A stretch of DNA of 64,000 nucleotides, taken from positions 1 to 64,000 of the forward strand of contig CAITOF010000098.1 of assembly GCA_903893945.1 (NCBI GenBank), in the 5' to 3' direction. This DNA is from an uncultured Oxalobacteraceae bacterium. Lineage in GTDB: Bacteria > Pseudomonadota > Gammaproteobacteria > Burkholderiales > Burkholderiaceae_D. The first letter of the stretch is position 1, and each line of letters starts with the position of its first letter. The notes under the pieces are model-generated. The model was not told the DNA's origin. It did no database searches and saw nothing but the letters and a program-made list of their open reading frames with translations. Of this stretch, positions 43,636 through 51,981 are shown in pieces. The translations under genes and the position numbers were made by a program.

Positions 43636-44702
43636 GTACGGCATTGATGGTGTCGTTTCGCGAACCGGAATTTCCGTGGGCCGGCTCGCCGGAAGATGAC
43701 TCGCGCTTCAACTATTTACTGAGAAATGTCCTGACCTTCTGCATCGTGCTGAGTCTGCTGGTGATTTTCATGCCGGTCGCGGTCGTGGACCGGAGCAAGA
43801 ATCAGGCGGTCCCCGAGCAGATCACCACAATGGTGCTGGACCACGTTAAACAGTTGCCCCCGGTCATACCCGAAGAGACAGCCCGGCCCGACCTGCCGAA
43901 AGCGGCGGAGAAAAATCCTGACGTGAACAGCCAGGACAAAAAGCACAGGGAAAAGCCCGCACCGGAGGCCAGGGTTCCGCTGCCGGATAAACCGCCGGGT
44001 GAGATCGATGCGGCACGGCATAAAGTGGCCGGTGTCGGCCTGTTGTCGATGTCCAAAGATCTGGAAGAGCTGCGCGGCGCACCGATGGCGGTGCAGGTCG
44101 CGCCAGTCAAACCCGGACCGGGTGTGGGCAGCGGTACCGGTGTGGGTGTGGGTGCCGGGTCCGAAGCCGGGGTGCCGGTCCGCGCACTGATTACCTCGAA
44201 CGCCAGTGGCGGTAGCGGCGGCATTAATACCTCCGGTTACAGCAGTAACACGGGCGGCGGTGGTCTGGCAGGGCGTTCCACCACGCTGGTGGAAGGTGCG
44301 CTGGGTGGTGGCGGCGGTGGAGGCGCAGGGCGCGCGGGCGGCGCCGGCACCCGGGCAGGCCTGAAAACGGCCAATCCCGGTGGCGTGCTGCAGCGTGGTG
44401 GCAGTGGTAAAGCGTCGCGTTCCATCGAAGAAATAAAGCTGGTGTTTGAAAAAAACAAGGGGGCGATCTACGCCATCTATAATCGGGCGCTGCGTGAGGA
44501 ACCGGGTCTGCAGGGCAAGGTGGTGCTGGAATTAAAGATTGCACCAGCGGGCAATGTGCTGGACTGCCGGATCGTGTCGAGTGAACTGAAATCACCGGAA
44601 CTGGAATCCAGACTTCTGGCACGGATCCGCCAGTTTGATTTTGGTGCCAAAGATGTGGATCAGATGAACGTGACCTGGCCTGTTGATTTTTTACCTTCCT
44701 GA
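43632..44702 (+). CDS. AgmX/PglI C-terminal-domain TonB-like protein
   Basis: A 356-residue protein built like TonB. A short cytoplasmic N-terminus precedes one membrane helix (NVLTFCIVLSLLVIFMPVAV). A Pro/Lys/Glu-rich periplasmic section follows, then a Gly-rich stretch (residues about 155-260, runs of up to seven Gly) and a folded C-terminal domain (IEEIKLVFEKNKGAIYAIYN, LQGKVVLELKIAPAGNVLDC, FDFGAKDVDQMNVTWPVDFL) of the AgmX/PglI type. In Myxococcus AgmX (GltJ) is part of the gliding complex. It should transmit energy from the TolQ/TolR stator across the periplasm. Ribosome overlap of four bases with the previous gene. Confidence 0.85.
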   Translation: MSTALMVSFREPEFPWAGSPEDDSRFNYLLRNVLTFCIVLSLLVIFMPVAVVDRSKNQAVPEQITTMVLDHVKQLPPVIPEETARPDLPKAAEKNPDVNSQDKKHREKPAPEARVPLPDKPPGEIDAARHKVAGVGLLSMSKDLEELRGAPMAVQVAPVKPGPGVGSGTGVGVGAGSEAGVPVRALITSNASGGSGGINTSGYSSNTGGGGLAGRSTTLVEGALGGGGGGGAGRAGGAGTRAGLKTANPGGVLQRGGSGKASRSIEEIKLVFEKNKGAIYAIYNRALREEPGLQGKVVLELKIAPAGNVLDCRIVSSELKSPELESRLLARIRQFDFGAKDVDQMNVTWPVDFLPS

Positions 44703-44716
44703 AGAGCCGGACGAGT

Positions 44717-45346
44717 ATGACTTTAGTGGCCCGGCAACTTTCGTGCACGCGTGGCGATCGCGACCTGTTTCAGTCGGTCAGCATCGATCTGCAGCCGGGA
44801 GCCGTGTTGCGAATTGCCGGTCATAATGGCGCCGGAAAAACCAGCCTGTTCCGGCTGTTGTGTGGTTTGTCGGCACCATCCGCCGGCGAGGTGAGCTGGA
44901 ACGGCATCAACATCAACACACTGGGCGAGCAGTTTCGCAGCCAGCTGACGTATGTGGGTCACCTTAACGGTATCAAGGATGATTTGACCGTGCGTGAAAA
45001 TCTGGTGATGAACGCGCTGCTTGCCGGACATCCGGTGCCACCCGGATCCACTGGCAGCGTGCTGGAACAGGTCGGATTGGCGGATGTCGCCGATTTGCCG
45101 ACCCGCGTTCTGTCGCAGGGCCAGAAAAAGCGTGTCGCCCTGGCCAGATTGGCGTTCTGCGCCGGGACACCGTTGTGGCTTCTGGACGAACCATTTTCTG
45201 CGCTCGATGCGCGCGCTGTGGCCTCGTTGTGTGAAACACTGAATCAGCACCTGCGCAATAATGGCATGGTGGTCTACAGTACCCACCAGGACATGGAATT
45301 GCAGGGTAAAAGCAGCCTGACGCTTGATCTGGACATGCCATGCTGA
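44717..45346 (+). CDS. ccmA: CcmA, heme exporter ATPase
   Basis: A 209-residue ABC ATPase with Walker A GHNGAGKTSLF, Q-loop LTYVGHLNG, signature LSQGQKKRVALARL and Walker B LWLLDEPFSALD. It powers release of holo-CcmE in cytochrome c maturation. It starts 14 bases after the AgmX gene and overlaps ccmB by seven bases, so it seems part of the same transcript. Confidence 0.92.
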   Translation: MTLVARQLSCTRGDRDLFQSVSIDLQPGAVLRIAGHNGAGKTSLFRLLCGLSAPSAGEVSWNGININTLGEQFRSQLTYVGHLNGIKDDLTVRENLVMNALLAGHPVPPGSTGSVLEQVGLADVADLPTRVLSQGQKKRVALARLAFCAGTPLWLLDEPFSALDARAVASLCETLNQHLRNNGMVVYSTHQDMELQGKSSLTLDLDMPC

Positions 45347-46008
45347 CACTCCTGTTGCGGATAATTGCCCGTGATCTGCTGCTGGCGTATCGACGCCGTT
45401 CTGACGTGGTGTCAGCGTTATTCTTTTTTGTTCTGGTGGTGTCGCTGTTTCCCCTGGGTGTGGGCCCGGAACCTGAATTGTTAAAGTCGATTGCGCCGGG
45501 TATAGTCTGGGTTGCGGCGCTGCTGGCATCCACCCTTGCGTTGGGCCGCCTGTTCGCGCTCGACTACGCGGATGGCACGCTGGAGCAGATGCTGCTCGCG
45601 CCCGAACCACTCAGTATTATTGTCATCGGCAAAGTTGCTGCGCACTGGCTGGTGTCCGGGTTGCCGGTGGTGCTGTTGGCACCGCTGCTGGCATTGCAGT
45701 TCGGATTGTCCGGCGATTCGGTGACGGTATTGGTTGTGAGCCTTCTGATCGGGACGCCGACCCTGAGTTTTATGGGTGCCATAGGGGCCGCACTGACCTT
45801 GGGATTGCGTGGTGCCAGCGTCCTGATGTCATTACTGGTATTGCCGCTGACGATTCCAGTGTTGATCTTTGGCGCAGGCGCAGTAAGTGCTCGCATTAGC
45901 GGCATGGATGCGACAGCGCACCTGCAATTGCTGGGTGCGCTGTTAGCGGCAACAGTGGCACTGGCGCCCTGGGTCACCGTGGCGGCACTCAGAATCTCGC
46001 TGGATTGA
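45340..46008 (+). CDS. ccmB: CcmB, heme exporter membrane subunit
   Basis: A 222-residue inner-membrane protein with six expected helices. The family start IIARDLLLAYRRRSDVVSAL and the helices LVVSLFPLGVGPEPELL, GASVLMSLLVLPLTIPVLIF are diagnostic. Partner of CcmA and CcmC. It overlaps ccmA. Confidence 0.92.
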   Translation: MLTLLLRIIARDLLLAYRRRSDVVSALFFFVLVVSLFPLGVGPEPELLKSIAPGIVWVAALLASTLALGRLFALDYADGTLEQMLLAPEPLSIIVIGKVAAHWLVSGLPVVLLAPLLALQFGLSGDSVTVLVVSLLIGTPTLSFMGAIGAALTLGLRGASVLMSLLVLPLTIPVLIFGAGAVSARISGMDATAHLQLLGALLAATVALAPWVTVAALRISLD

Positions 46009-46049
46009 ATTCAGGCACAATCCGGATTTAACGCAACCCGAATCAGAAA

Positions 46050-46805
46050 ATGGTAACCATGGCTTTAAAAATACGATGGTTCAGATACGCGGCACCCGAA
46101 CCGTTTTTTCACCTTGCCGGGAAATGCATTCCGTGGTTTTTCACGCTTGCCCTGTCATTTTTTGGCGCGGGCTTTTACGCGGGTTTCGTCCTGGCGCCCA
46201 CCGATTTTCAGCAGCACGATGCGTATCGCATTATTTATCTGCATGTACCGGTCGCCTGGATGTCGATGTTCATTTATGTCGTCATGGCGGCGTGGGCGGG
46301 AATCGGCTGGGCTTTCAATACACGATTATCGTCCATGATGGCCTCTGCGCTGGCGCCGACCGGGGCGCTGTTGACCTTTCTGGCATTATGGACCGGGGCG
46401 CTGTGGGGCAAGCCGACGTGGGGTACCTGGTGGGTCTGGGATGCGCGGCTGACCTCTGAATTGATACTGCTGTTCCTGTATATCGGTTTTATGGCGTTGC
46501 AGGCCGCTATCGATGAACCGCGCCGCGCTGACAAGGCCGGTGCTGTGCTTGCGCTGGTCGGGGTGGTCAATATTCCCGTGATCTATTTTTCGGTTCAATG
46601 GTGGAACACCCTGCATCAGGGAGCCTCGATTTCACTGACCAAGGCGCCTACAATGGCGGCAACGATGTTATCAGGTCTGGTACTGATGGGTCTGGCCTGC
46701 TGGATGTATGCGCTGGCTGCGGTTCTGATGCGGGTTCGTTGTATCATACTGGAACGGGAAAAGAAGTCTGACTGGGTCAGGCGGTATCGGGAGGGCGGCG
46801 TATGA
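46050..46805 (+). CDS. ccmC: CcmC, heme-handling membrane protein
   Basis: A 251-residue CcmC with six helices. The Trp-rich loop GKPTWGTWWVWDARLTSE is the WWD heme-binding domain, flanked by His-containing loops (IIYLHVPVAWMS; VQWWNTLHQGASISLTK) supplying ligands. It loads heme on CcmE. ATG 46059 is an alternative start. Stop overlaps the ccmD start (ATGA). Confidence 0.92.
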   Translation: MVTMALKIRWFRYAAPEPFFHLAGKCIPWFFTLALSFFGAGFYAGFVLAPTDFQQHDAYRIIYLHVPVAWMSMFIYVVMAAWAGIGWAFNTRLSSMMASALAPTGALLTFLALWTGALWGKPTWGTWWVWDARLTSELILLFLYIGFMALQAAIDEPRRADKAGAVLALVGVVNIPVIYFSVQWWNTLHQGASISLTKAPTMAATMLSGLVLMGLACWMYALAAVLMRVRCIILEREKKSDWVRRYREGGV

Positions 46806-46951
46806 ACTGGTCCGGTTGGTCCGAGTTTGTCAACATGGGCGGGTATGCGTTCTATGTATGGGGTTCGCTGGGCACGGTACTCGTTTGCCTGGCGCTTGAA
46901 CTGACCGGATTGCGGCGACGTTTTAAAAAATTACATGAAACCAAGGCATAA
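46802..46951 (+). CDS. ccmD: CcmD, small membrane protein
   Basis: A 49-residue protein read directly from the bases: [20 protein letters not shown], one membrane helix ([16 protein letters not shown]), then a basic tail [12 protein letters not shown]. It matches CcmD in size, the Tyr/Trp motif before the helix and basic tail. GGAGGGCGG precedes the ATG; it overlaps ccmC by four bases and ccmE by 17. Confidence 0.88.
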   Translation: MNWSGWSEFVNMGGYAFYVWGSLGTVLVCLALELTGLRRRFKKLHETKA

Positions 46952-47375
46952 ACGACTCCTGTTGATCCTCGCCGGTTTGGCTGCCACGGGCATCGCTGCC
47001 GCACTGGTTCTGTCTGCATTTCAGAAAAATCTGGTATTCTTTTTCACGCCGACACAGATTGCAGCAGGTCAGGCACCGCACGGTAAAAGTTTTCGGCTGG
47101 GGGGTATGGTGGTGGAACACAGCCTGAAACGGCAGGCCGACGGGGTGACGCTCAGTTTTGTGGTGACCGATCTGGCCCAGGACATAACGGTGCAGTATCA
47201 CGGCATACTGCCCGACCTGTTCAAGGAAGGCAAAGGCGTTGTGGCCCAGGGCAGACTGAATGACGAGCATGTTTTTGTGGCCGAGGAGGTGCTGGCCAAG
47301 CATGATGAAAATTACATGCCACCCGAGGCTGCCTATGCCCTGAAGCAGGGCGGTCAAACCGGCGCCCCAAAATAG
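46935..47375 (+). CDS. ccmE: CcmE, heme chaperone
   Basis: A 146-residue membrane-anchored periplasmic heme chaperone. The heme-binding His is in the conserved [13 protein letters not shown] near residue 119. The N-terminal anchor ([21 protein letters not shown]) and OB-fold strands ([18 protein letters not shown]) are present. With CcmABCD it would deliver heme to the apocytochrome ligase (CcmF/H), which is not in this window. Confidence 0.92.
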   Translation: MKPRHKRLLLILAGLAATGIAAALVLSAFQKNLVFFFTPTQIAAGQAPHGKSFRLGGMVVEHSLKRQADGVTLSFVVTDLAQDITVQYHGILPDLFKEGKGVVAQGRLNDEHVFVAEEVLAKHDENYMPPEAAYALKQGGQTGAPK

Positions 47376-47441
47376 TATTCAGCGGTATCGCCACGGATGT
47401 GGCATACAATTTCAACTTGCAAACTGATAAAGGACAATTTT

Positions 47442-48104
47442 ATGCGTTACCTGAAATTTGTTACCGCCACGCTGTGGCTGATTACCCAACTCTGCGCCGC
47501 CACACCGACCAACCCGGTTGAAGGGCGTGAATACAAGACGCTGGCATCGCCGCAGCCGGTGACAGCAAGCGGGGGAAAAGTGGAGGTGATTGAATTTTTC
47601 ATGTACCATTGCCCGGCCTGCAATCTGCTTGAGCCACAGTTGCTGGACTGGATAAAAAAACAGGGCGACCATATTGTTTTCCGGCGTATCCATCTACCCC
47701 ACAATGGAACAAAAGACGTCGAGTCGCATATGTTTCTGACGCTGGAAGCATTGCAGAAAGAAAATGAGATGCACGCCCGAATCCTGACGACCTGGCATGT
47801 TGATCACCACCAACTGCTCACCGATGCAGACAATGTTGAATGGGCAGTGAACAACGGATTCGACAGACAGCAGTTTATTGATACCTATAATTCGTTTTCG
47901 GTCATGAGTAAATTGCAGAACCTGCTGCATGTGGCGGAAAGTTACCATGTCAACAGCACGCCGTCGCTGATCATTGACGGACGTTTTCTGGTTGGACCGG
48001 CTTTAATACAGGAGAACAACAGGGAACTTAAAGTGGAAGAACTGTCCAGGGCGTTGCTGCAAGTGGCTGATGTACTGGTTGAAAAGGCCAGAGTGGGCAA
48101 ATAG
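47442..48104 (+). CDS. dsbA: DsbA-like thiol:disulfide oxidoreductase
   Basis: A 220-residue periplasmic DsbA, ATG 47442 with AAGGA 7-11 bases upstream. The signal peptide ends near QLCAATPT. The active site is CPAC in FFMYHCPACNLLEP and the cis-proline loop NSTPSLIIDGRF. It forms disulfides, which must then be reduced before heme attachment. It ends 41 bases before a strong terminator and is the last gene of the operon. Confidence 0.88.
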   Translation: MRYLKFVTATLWLITQLCAATPTNPVEGREYKTLASPQPVTASGGKVEVIEFFMYHCPACNLLEPQLLDWIKKQGDHIVFRRIHLPHNGTKDVESHMFLTLEALQKENEMHARILTTWHVDHHQLLTDADNVEWAVNNGFDRQQFIDTYNSFSVMSKLQNLLHVAESYHVNSTPSLIIDGRFLVGPALIQENNRELKVEELSRALLQVADVLVEKARVGK

Positions 48105-48145
48105 CGTGCTGAACAGATAAAGCGGATTCGTGCTGATGATAAAAA

Positions 48146-48187
48146 ATCCCGGCGCATGAGGTGACTCATGCGCCGGGATTTTTTTTT
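48146..48187. terminator. Bidirectional terminator closing the envelope operon
   Basis: ATCCCGGCGCATGAG, loop GTGA, CTCATGCGCCGGGAT, then a T-run, preceded by an A-run: a perfect 15-bp stem that should work in both directions. It separates the envelope operon from the minus-strand miniprotein and aminopeptidase genes. Confidence 0.93.
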
Positions 48188-48195
48188 GGGTTGTG

Positions 48196-48309
48196 CTATT
48201 GAACCCGCTTTTTCTCTTCTTTCTTAACCTTTTTTTCGGCCCGCTTTTCTTTCAGTGATTTAGCCGGTTCTTTCTTGGTTTCTTTTTTGGTGTCTTGACT
48301 TTTGCCCAT
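48196..48309 (-). CDS. Lysine-rich miniprotein
   Basis: A 37-residue open frame on the minus strand: MGKSQDTKKETKKEPAKS, then LKEKRAEKKVKKEEKKRVQ. GGAGG lies 5-9 bases before the ATG. Nearly half of residues are Lys/Arg/Glu, which suggests an RNA-, ribosome- or nucleoid-binding peptide. The family is not one I can name. It lies between the terminator and the aminopeptidase, reading the same way as the latter and downstream of it by 21 bases, so both may share a transcript. Confidence 0.62.
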   Translation of the reverse strand: MGKSQDTKKETKKEPAKSLKEKRAEKKVKKEEKKRVQ

Positions 48310-48330
48310 TGTGTCCTCCGTCTTTAAAGT

Positions 48331-51000
48331 TTATTGATGTGATGCCAACCATGAGTCAATTTCAGGTAAACGCTGCGTGGTTATTTTAACGCTATATTTT
48401 ATGTTTGCTAAAGCTGTTTTTGTGCTGCCAAGCGCGCTGGCGGCAATATGCGCTTTGGCGTAGGCGTTGAGCTTGCCTATCATGGCGGGGTCATGGGATT
48501 CTTCTGCCAGACGGGGAACGTAGCGACTGCGCGAACTGCCGTCCACAAATTCATCGACCTGTGCCAGATGGGCGATGGCAAAATCAAACGCCAGGTCCGG
48601 ATATGAACGCGCCACGGCGTCCAGCATGCCTGCGCTGTTGGTTGCACCCGGTTCAGCGGTCACAGCCAGTGCCAGTGCCCGGTTCGCCAGTGCCGGATCC
48701 CTGCTGGTTGAAATCAGATAGTACATCTGATCTTTGATCATGGGCGATTTCTCAGATTGTGCTGCCGCATGCAATTTATCCCAGGTGGGCGTGTCGGCAT
48801 GCAGGGCGATCACTTCCATGACGACCTTGCGCAACTCCACAGGGAAAGCGGCCGGATCAGTTGCCTGCGCATTGTAACGCCGTGTTGCTTCAGCAATCGT
48901 GTTCTGATCGTCAAGCTCGCTCAAGGTATAGATCAGCTGTTCGCGCAAATTGATGGTGGCTGCGGTATCTTCAGGATGAGCGCTCCAGCCGATTTTCGCC
49001 ATGATGGGCGCCAGACGGGCGATGGCATACTGGTTGAACTGTTGCTGGCGTTTCGGGTCGGTCCGGTAAAGCTGATTGATGGCGCTGTAGATGCGCGTGA
49101 CGCTGCTCCAGATCTGCGGATCCGAATTCAGTGGAACGGCTTTGGCCAGGTCGAGTACGTTCGCCATGGGTTGCAATCCTGCCAGACCGAGCGACCAGGC
49201 ATCTGCCAGCAGGCCAAGCTGGTCGATCGGGGCGAGATCGGCAAAATGGTCGGCCAGCGCGTTAAACTGCTTTGGTGTGTACAGCGTGCGGAAGTAGCCC
49301 GCCTGACCTGCATTGACCATCACCGGGCCGCAACCAGGCAACTGCAGGCTGGCTTTGCCATGGGCGACCAGTGTCGTTACCGGGACCGGCGAGCCTGAAC
49401 CGATCACCTGCGCCGTGACCGGCACATGCCAGGCCAGCGATTTTCTGTTCAGATGGTCGCGGCTGAATTCAGATTGCGTCAGCGTCAGGGTTGTCTGGTT
49501 CGAAACGCAGCGGGCGTCACCCACGTTAATCATCGGAATGCCGGGCTGCAGGGTGAAGTCATGGGCGATGGCCATAATCGGCTTTGACCCGGCCTGTTCT
49601 ATCGCATGCCAGAAATCATCGGAGGTGGTATTGCTGTAAGCATGCGTTTTCATGTACAGCCGCACGCCGTCGCGCCACGCGTCTTCACCCACATAACTTT
49701 CCAGCATGTGGATGACCGATTCGCCCTTCTGATAGGTAATATTGTCGAAGGCCTGACTGGCCTGTTCGACCGTTTCTATGTGCTGGACAATGGGGTGGGT
49801 GGTCGATAAGGAATCCAGTCCCATGGCGGCCTGGTGAACATTGACCGAGTACAGGTTGGTGTTCCATTCCGGATGCAGCCGGGATGTCGTGCGATTTTCC
49901 ATCCATGACGCAAAGCCTTCGTTCAGCCACAGGTCATTCCACCAGCGCATGGTGACCAGGTCACCAAACCACTGATGCGCCATTTCATGGGCTTCAGTGG
50001 CAAAGGAATTTTCTTTGTCACTCTGGGTAGAGATGGTGGGGTCGAGCAGCATGGCATTTTCAAACGTGAAAATTGCGCCCCAGTTTTCCATGGCAGAAAA
50101 AAACTGGCTGCGACCAGGGGCCGCTATGTTATCCAGTTTCGGCAGTGGAAAGTGTACGCCAAAGTAGTCGTTGTATTCGCGCAGTATCTGTTTGGAGGAT
50201 TCGAGCGGGAATGCTGCCTGCGACAGCGCACCACGTTGCGTGATCACGCCTACTTCGGTGCCATCGATACTGTCTTTGGCCCGTTCAAAATCGCCGACAC
50301 CGAAAAACAGCAGATAGGTCGACATTTTTGGCGTGACACCAAAATGCACCACGTTTTGTCCGTCGGGTAACGGGCGCGTTGTGGCAGCCGGCATATTGCT
50401 GACCGCCATCTGGTTCGCGGGTACGGTGGCTTCCAGATCAAAGGTCGCCTTGTAGTTCGGTTCGTCCCAGGATGGAATGAATCGGCGTGCGTCAGAATTT
50501 TCAAACTGGGTATACAGTGCGCGCTGGTGACCGTCCGCGGTGTCATAATCGACATGGAAAAGGCCGTTGGCTTGTGAACCGATCAGGCCCTTATAGGCGA
50601 TCGCCAGTGTATAAGTGCCTTTTTGTATGGCATGTGCAAAGGTGAATGTCGCGGTCTGTTGGTCGTTGTTGACTTCAATGTTGCTGGCAGGCGTGGCCGA
50701 CGACTTTTCCTGACCGGACATCAGTTGAACCGACAGAAAAGTAAGGTCAACTGCATTCAGTGTAATCCGCGTGGTGGGTTTGAGAACCTCAATGGTAATG
50801 CGGACGGTTCCGGTAAAACTCGCGTTGGCGGCATCGGGTGTAATCGCAATCGCGTAGTGGGTTGGTGTTACGCCGGCAGGAAGCTGTGTGGTGGTCTGCT
50901 CGTGTTTTGCCCCGCTGAGCGATGCAAAAACCGGTGAACTGGACAGGCTGGTCAGACAGAATGCGGAAGCGACGGCAATGGAAATGAGGTGGCGTGGCAT
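48331..51000 (-). CDS. Exported M1-family aminopeptidase
   Basis: A zinc aminopeptidase of about 889 residues. A signal peptide (SIAVASAFCLTSLSSSPVFA) exports it. The exopeptidase motif is FSAMENWGAIF (SAMEN in place of GAMEN) and the zinc site is HEMAHQWFGDL with the second Glu in LWLNEGFASWME. The C-terminal ERAP1-like helical domain extends to the end. ATG 51000 is preferred over ATG 51015, as AAAGG lies 6 bases upstream. It probably digests periplasmic peptides. The lysine-rich miniprotein follows. Confidence 0.92.
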   Translation of the reverse strand: MPRHLISIAVASAFCLTSLSSSPVFASLSGAKHEQTTTQLPAGVTPTHYAIAITPDAANASFTGTVRITIEVLKPTTRITLNAVDLTFLSVQLMSGQEKSSATPASNIEVNNDQQTATFTFAHAIQKGTYTLAIAYKGLIGSQANGLFHVDYDTADGHQRALYTQFENSDARRFIPSWDEPNYKATFDLEATVPANQMAVSNMPAATTRPLPDGQNVVHFGVTPKMSTYLLFFGVGDFERAKDSIDGTEVGVITQRGALSQAAFPLESSKQILREYNDYFGVHFPLPKLDNIAAPGRSQFFSAMENWGAIFTFENAMLLDPTISTQSDKENSFATEAHEMAHQWFGDLVTMRWWNDLWLNEGFASWMENRTTSRLHPEWNTNLYSVNVHQAAMGLDSLSTTHPIVQHIETVEQASQAFDNITYQKGESVIHMLESYVGEDAWRDGVRLYMKTHAYSNTTSDDFWHAIEQAGSKPIMAIAHDFTLQPGIPMINVGDARCVSNQTTLTLTQSEFSRDHLNRKSLAWHVPVTAQVIGSGSPVPVTTLVAHGKASLQLPGCGPVMVNAGQAGYFRTLYTPKQFNALADHFADLAPIDQLGLLADAWSLGLAGLQPMANVLDLAKAVPLNSDPQIWSSVTRIYSAINQLYRTDPKRQQQFNQYAIARLAPIMAKIGWSAHPEDTAATINLREQLIYTLSELDDQNTIAEATRRYNAQATDPAAFPVELRKVVMEVIALHADTPTWDKLHAAAQSEKSPMIKDQMYYLISTSRDPALANRALALAVTAEPGATNSAGMLDAVARSYPDLAFDFAIAHLAQVDEFVDGSSRSRYVPRLAEESHDPAMIGKLNAYAKAHIAASALGSTKTALANIKYSVKITTQRLPEIDSWLASHQ

Positions 51001-51273
51001 TACATACCTTTGCATTGGAGTTTAGTAGACTGGCAACATTACTTGGTTTTAAGGCGCTTCGCAAGTTATTGGCAAATTATCTTATGGAAAGCACAATTTA
51101 ATCACCTGTTGCCGGCGCGGCTGGAAAATCAGGCCGGGATTTTGAATGTCAAATAACTAATTGTGTTGTACGGACAAATTGGTAATGTCAGAATACCGGT
51201 CCGTGTAAATTGATCCCGATATTTTTCGCGTTATACTTGCCGTTCAAAAAATCAACATGGGGGGAGGCTGTCA

Positions 51274-51684
51274 ATGAGCATAAAAAATAAAATTCGTACC
51301 GTTCTGAAAATTCGCAAAGAACGTGCGGTGCCGCCGGCGGGACCCATGCCCCAGATCGGCAGCAGTATTGTGTGCAACCGGCTCAGGATACGTTTGAAAT
51401 ACCCGATCAACCGGGAAATCTGGGACTGGTTCTGCAAGCACGGCTGGCGTGCGGTCGACATGCGTACCGAACGGCGTGAATATACGCTGCTGCCAGACCG
51501 GGCCCTTGAAAAATTGATTAATCTGGAAGGCGTTGAACGCGATGTCCTGCATAAACAGATCATGCAGAAATACACTGTCAGCCGAATCAATGCCGATAAA
51601 GGTGAAAAAGCCAGAAAACCGGAATCGCCGGCTGTTGCGGTGAAAAACAGTGAACCCGACAGGGTTTCCGAAGAAATAAGCTGA
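51274..51684 (+). CDS. Protein of unknown function
   Basis: A 136-residue basic, soluble protein. A strong ribosome site GGGGGGAGG precedes the ATG by about 7 bases. The centre INREIWDWFCKHGWRAVDM is distinctive and looks like a helical domain; the tail is Lys/Pro/Glu-rich. No signal peptide. I do not recognise it. It is divergent from the aminopeptidase. Confidence 0.62.
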   Translation: MSIKNKIRTVLKIRKERAVPPAGPMPQIGSSIVCNRLRIRLKYPINREIWDWFCKHGWRAVDMRTERREYTLLPDRALEKLINLEGVERDVLHKQIMQKYTVSRINADKGEKARKPESPAVAVKNSEPDRVSEEIS

Positions 51685-51981
51685 CCGCCGCCGTGTGCTC
51701 CGGGCCGGTTGCACGGTGACGTCTGCCCATGGTGGTGGGTCGTGCGCAGCGCGGCTGCAGCTGCGGAAATCAGCACCAGGGTGTAACCCGCTACGGTCGC
51801 TGTATCAGCAGTCCAGGCTGAAGAACAAATAGGTGTGTCGGATTTAAGACATATCGCCGGCAACCCACCGACCAAATCGTTACCAAGCGCACGGGTTCAG
51901 CCATCGCATTGTAGAATTGTCCGGTAATTTCGCATAAGTTCAGTTGAACTTTCCCGATCATGAATTCCTTGCCTGTCAGCC

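Noticed and set aside
44723-45610. Minus-strand 295-codon open frame opposite ccmA/ccmB
   Set aside because: Shadow of ccmA and ccmB, whose motifs are unmistakable; the antisense protein is Cys/His/Gln-rich noise.
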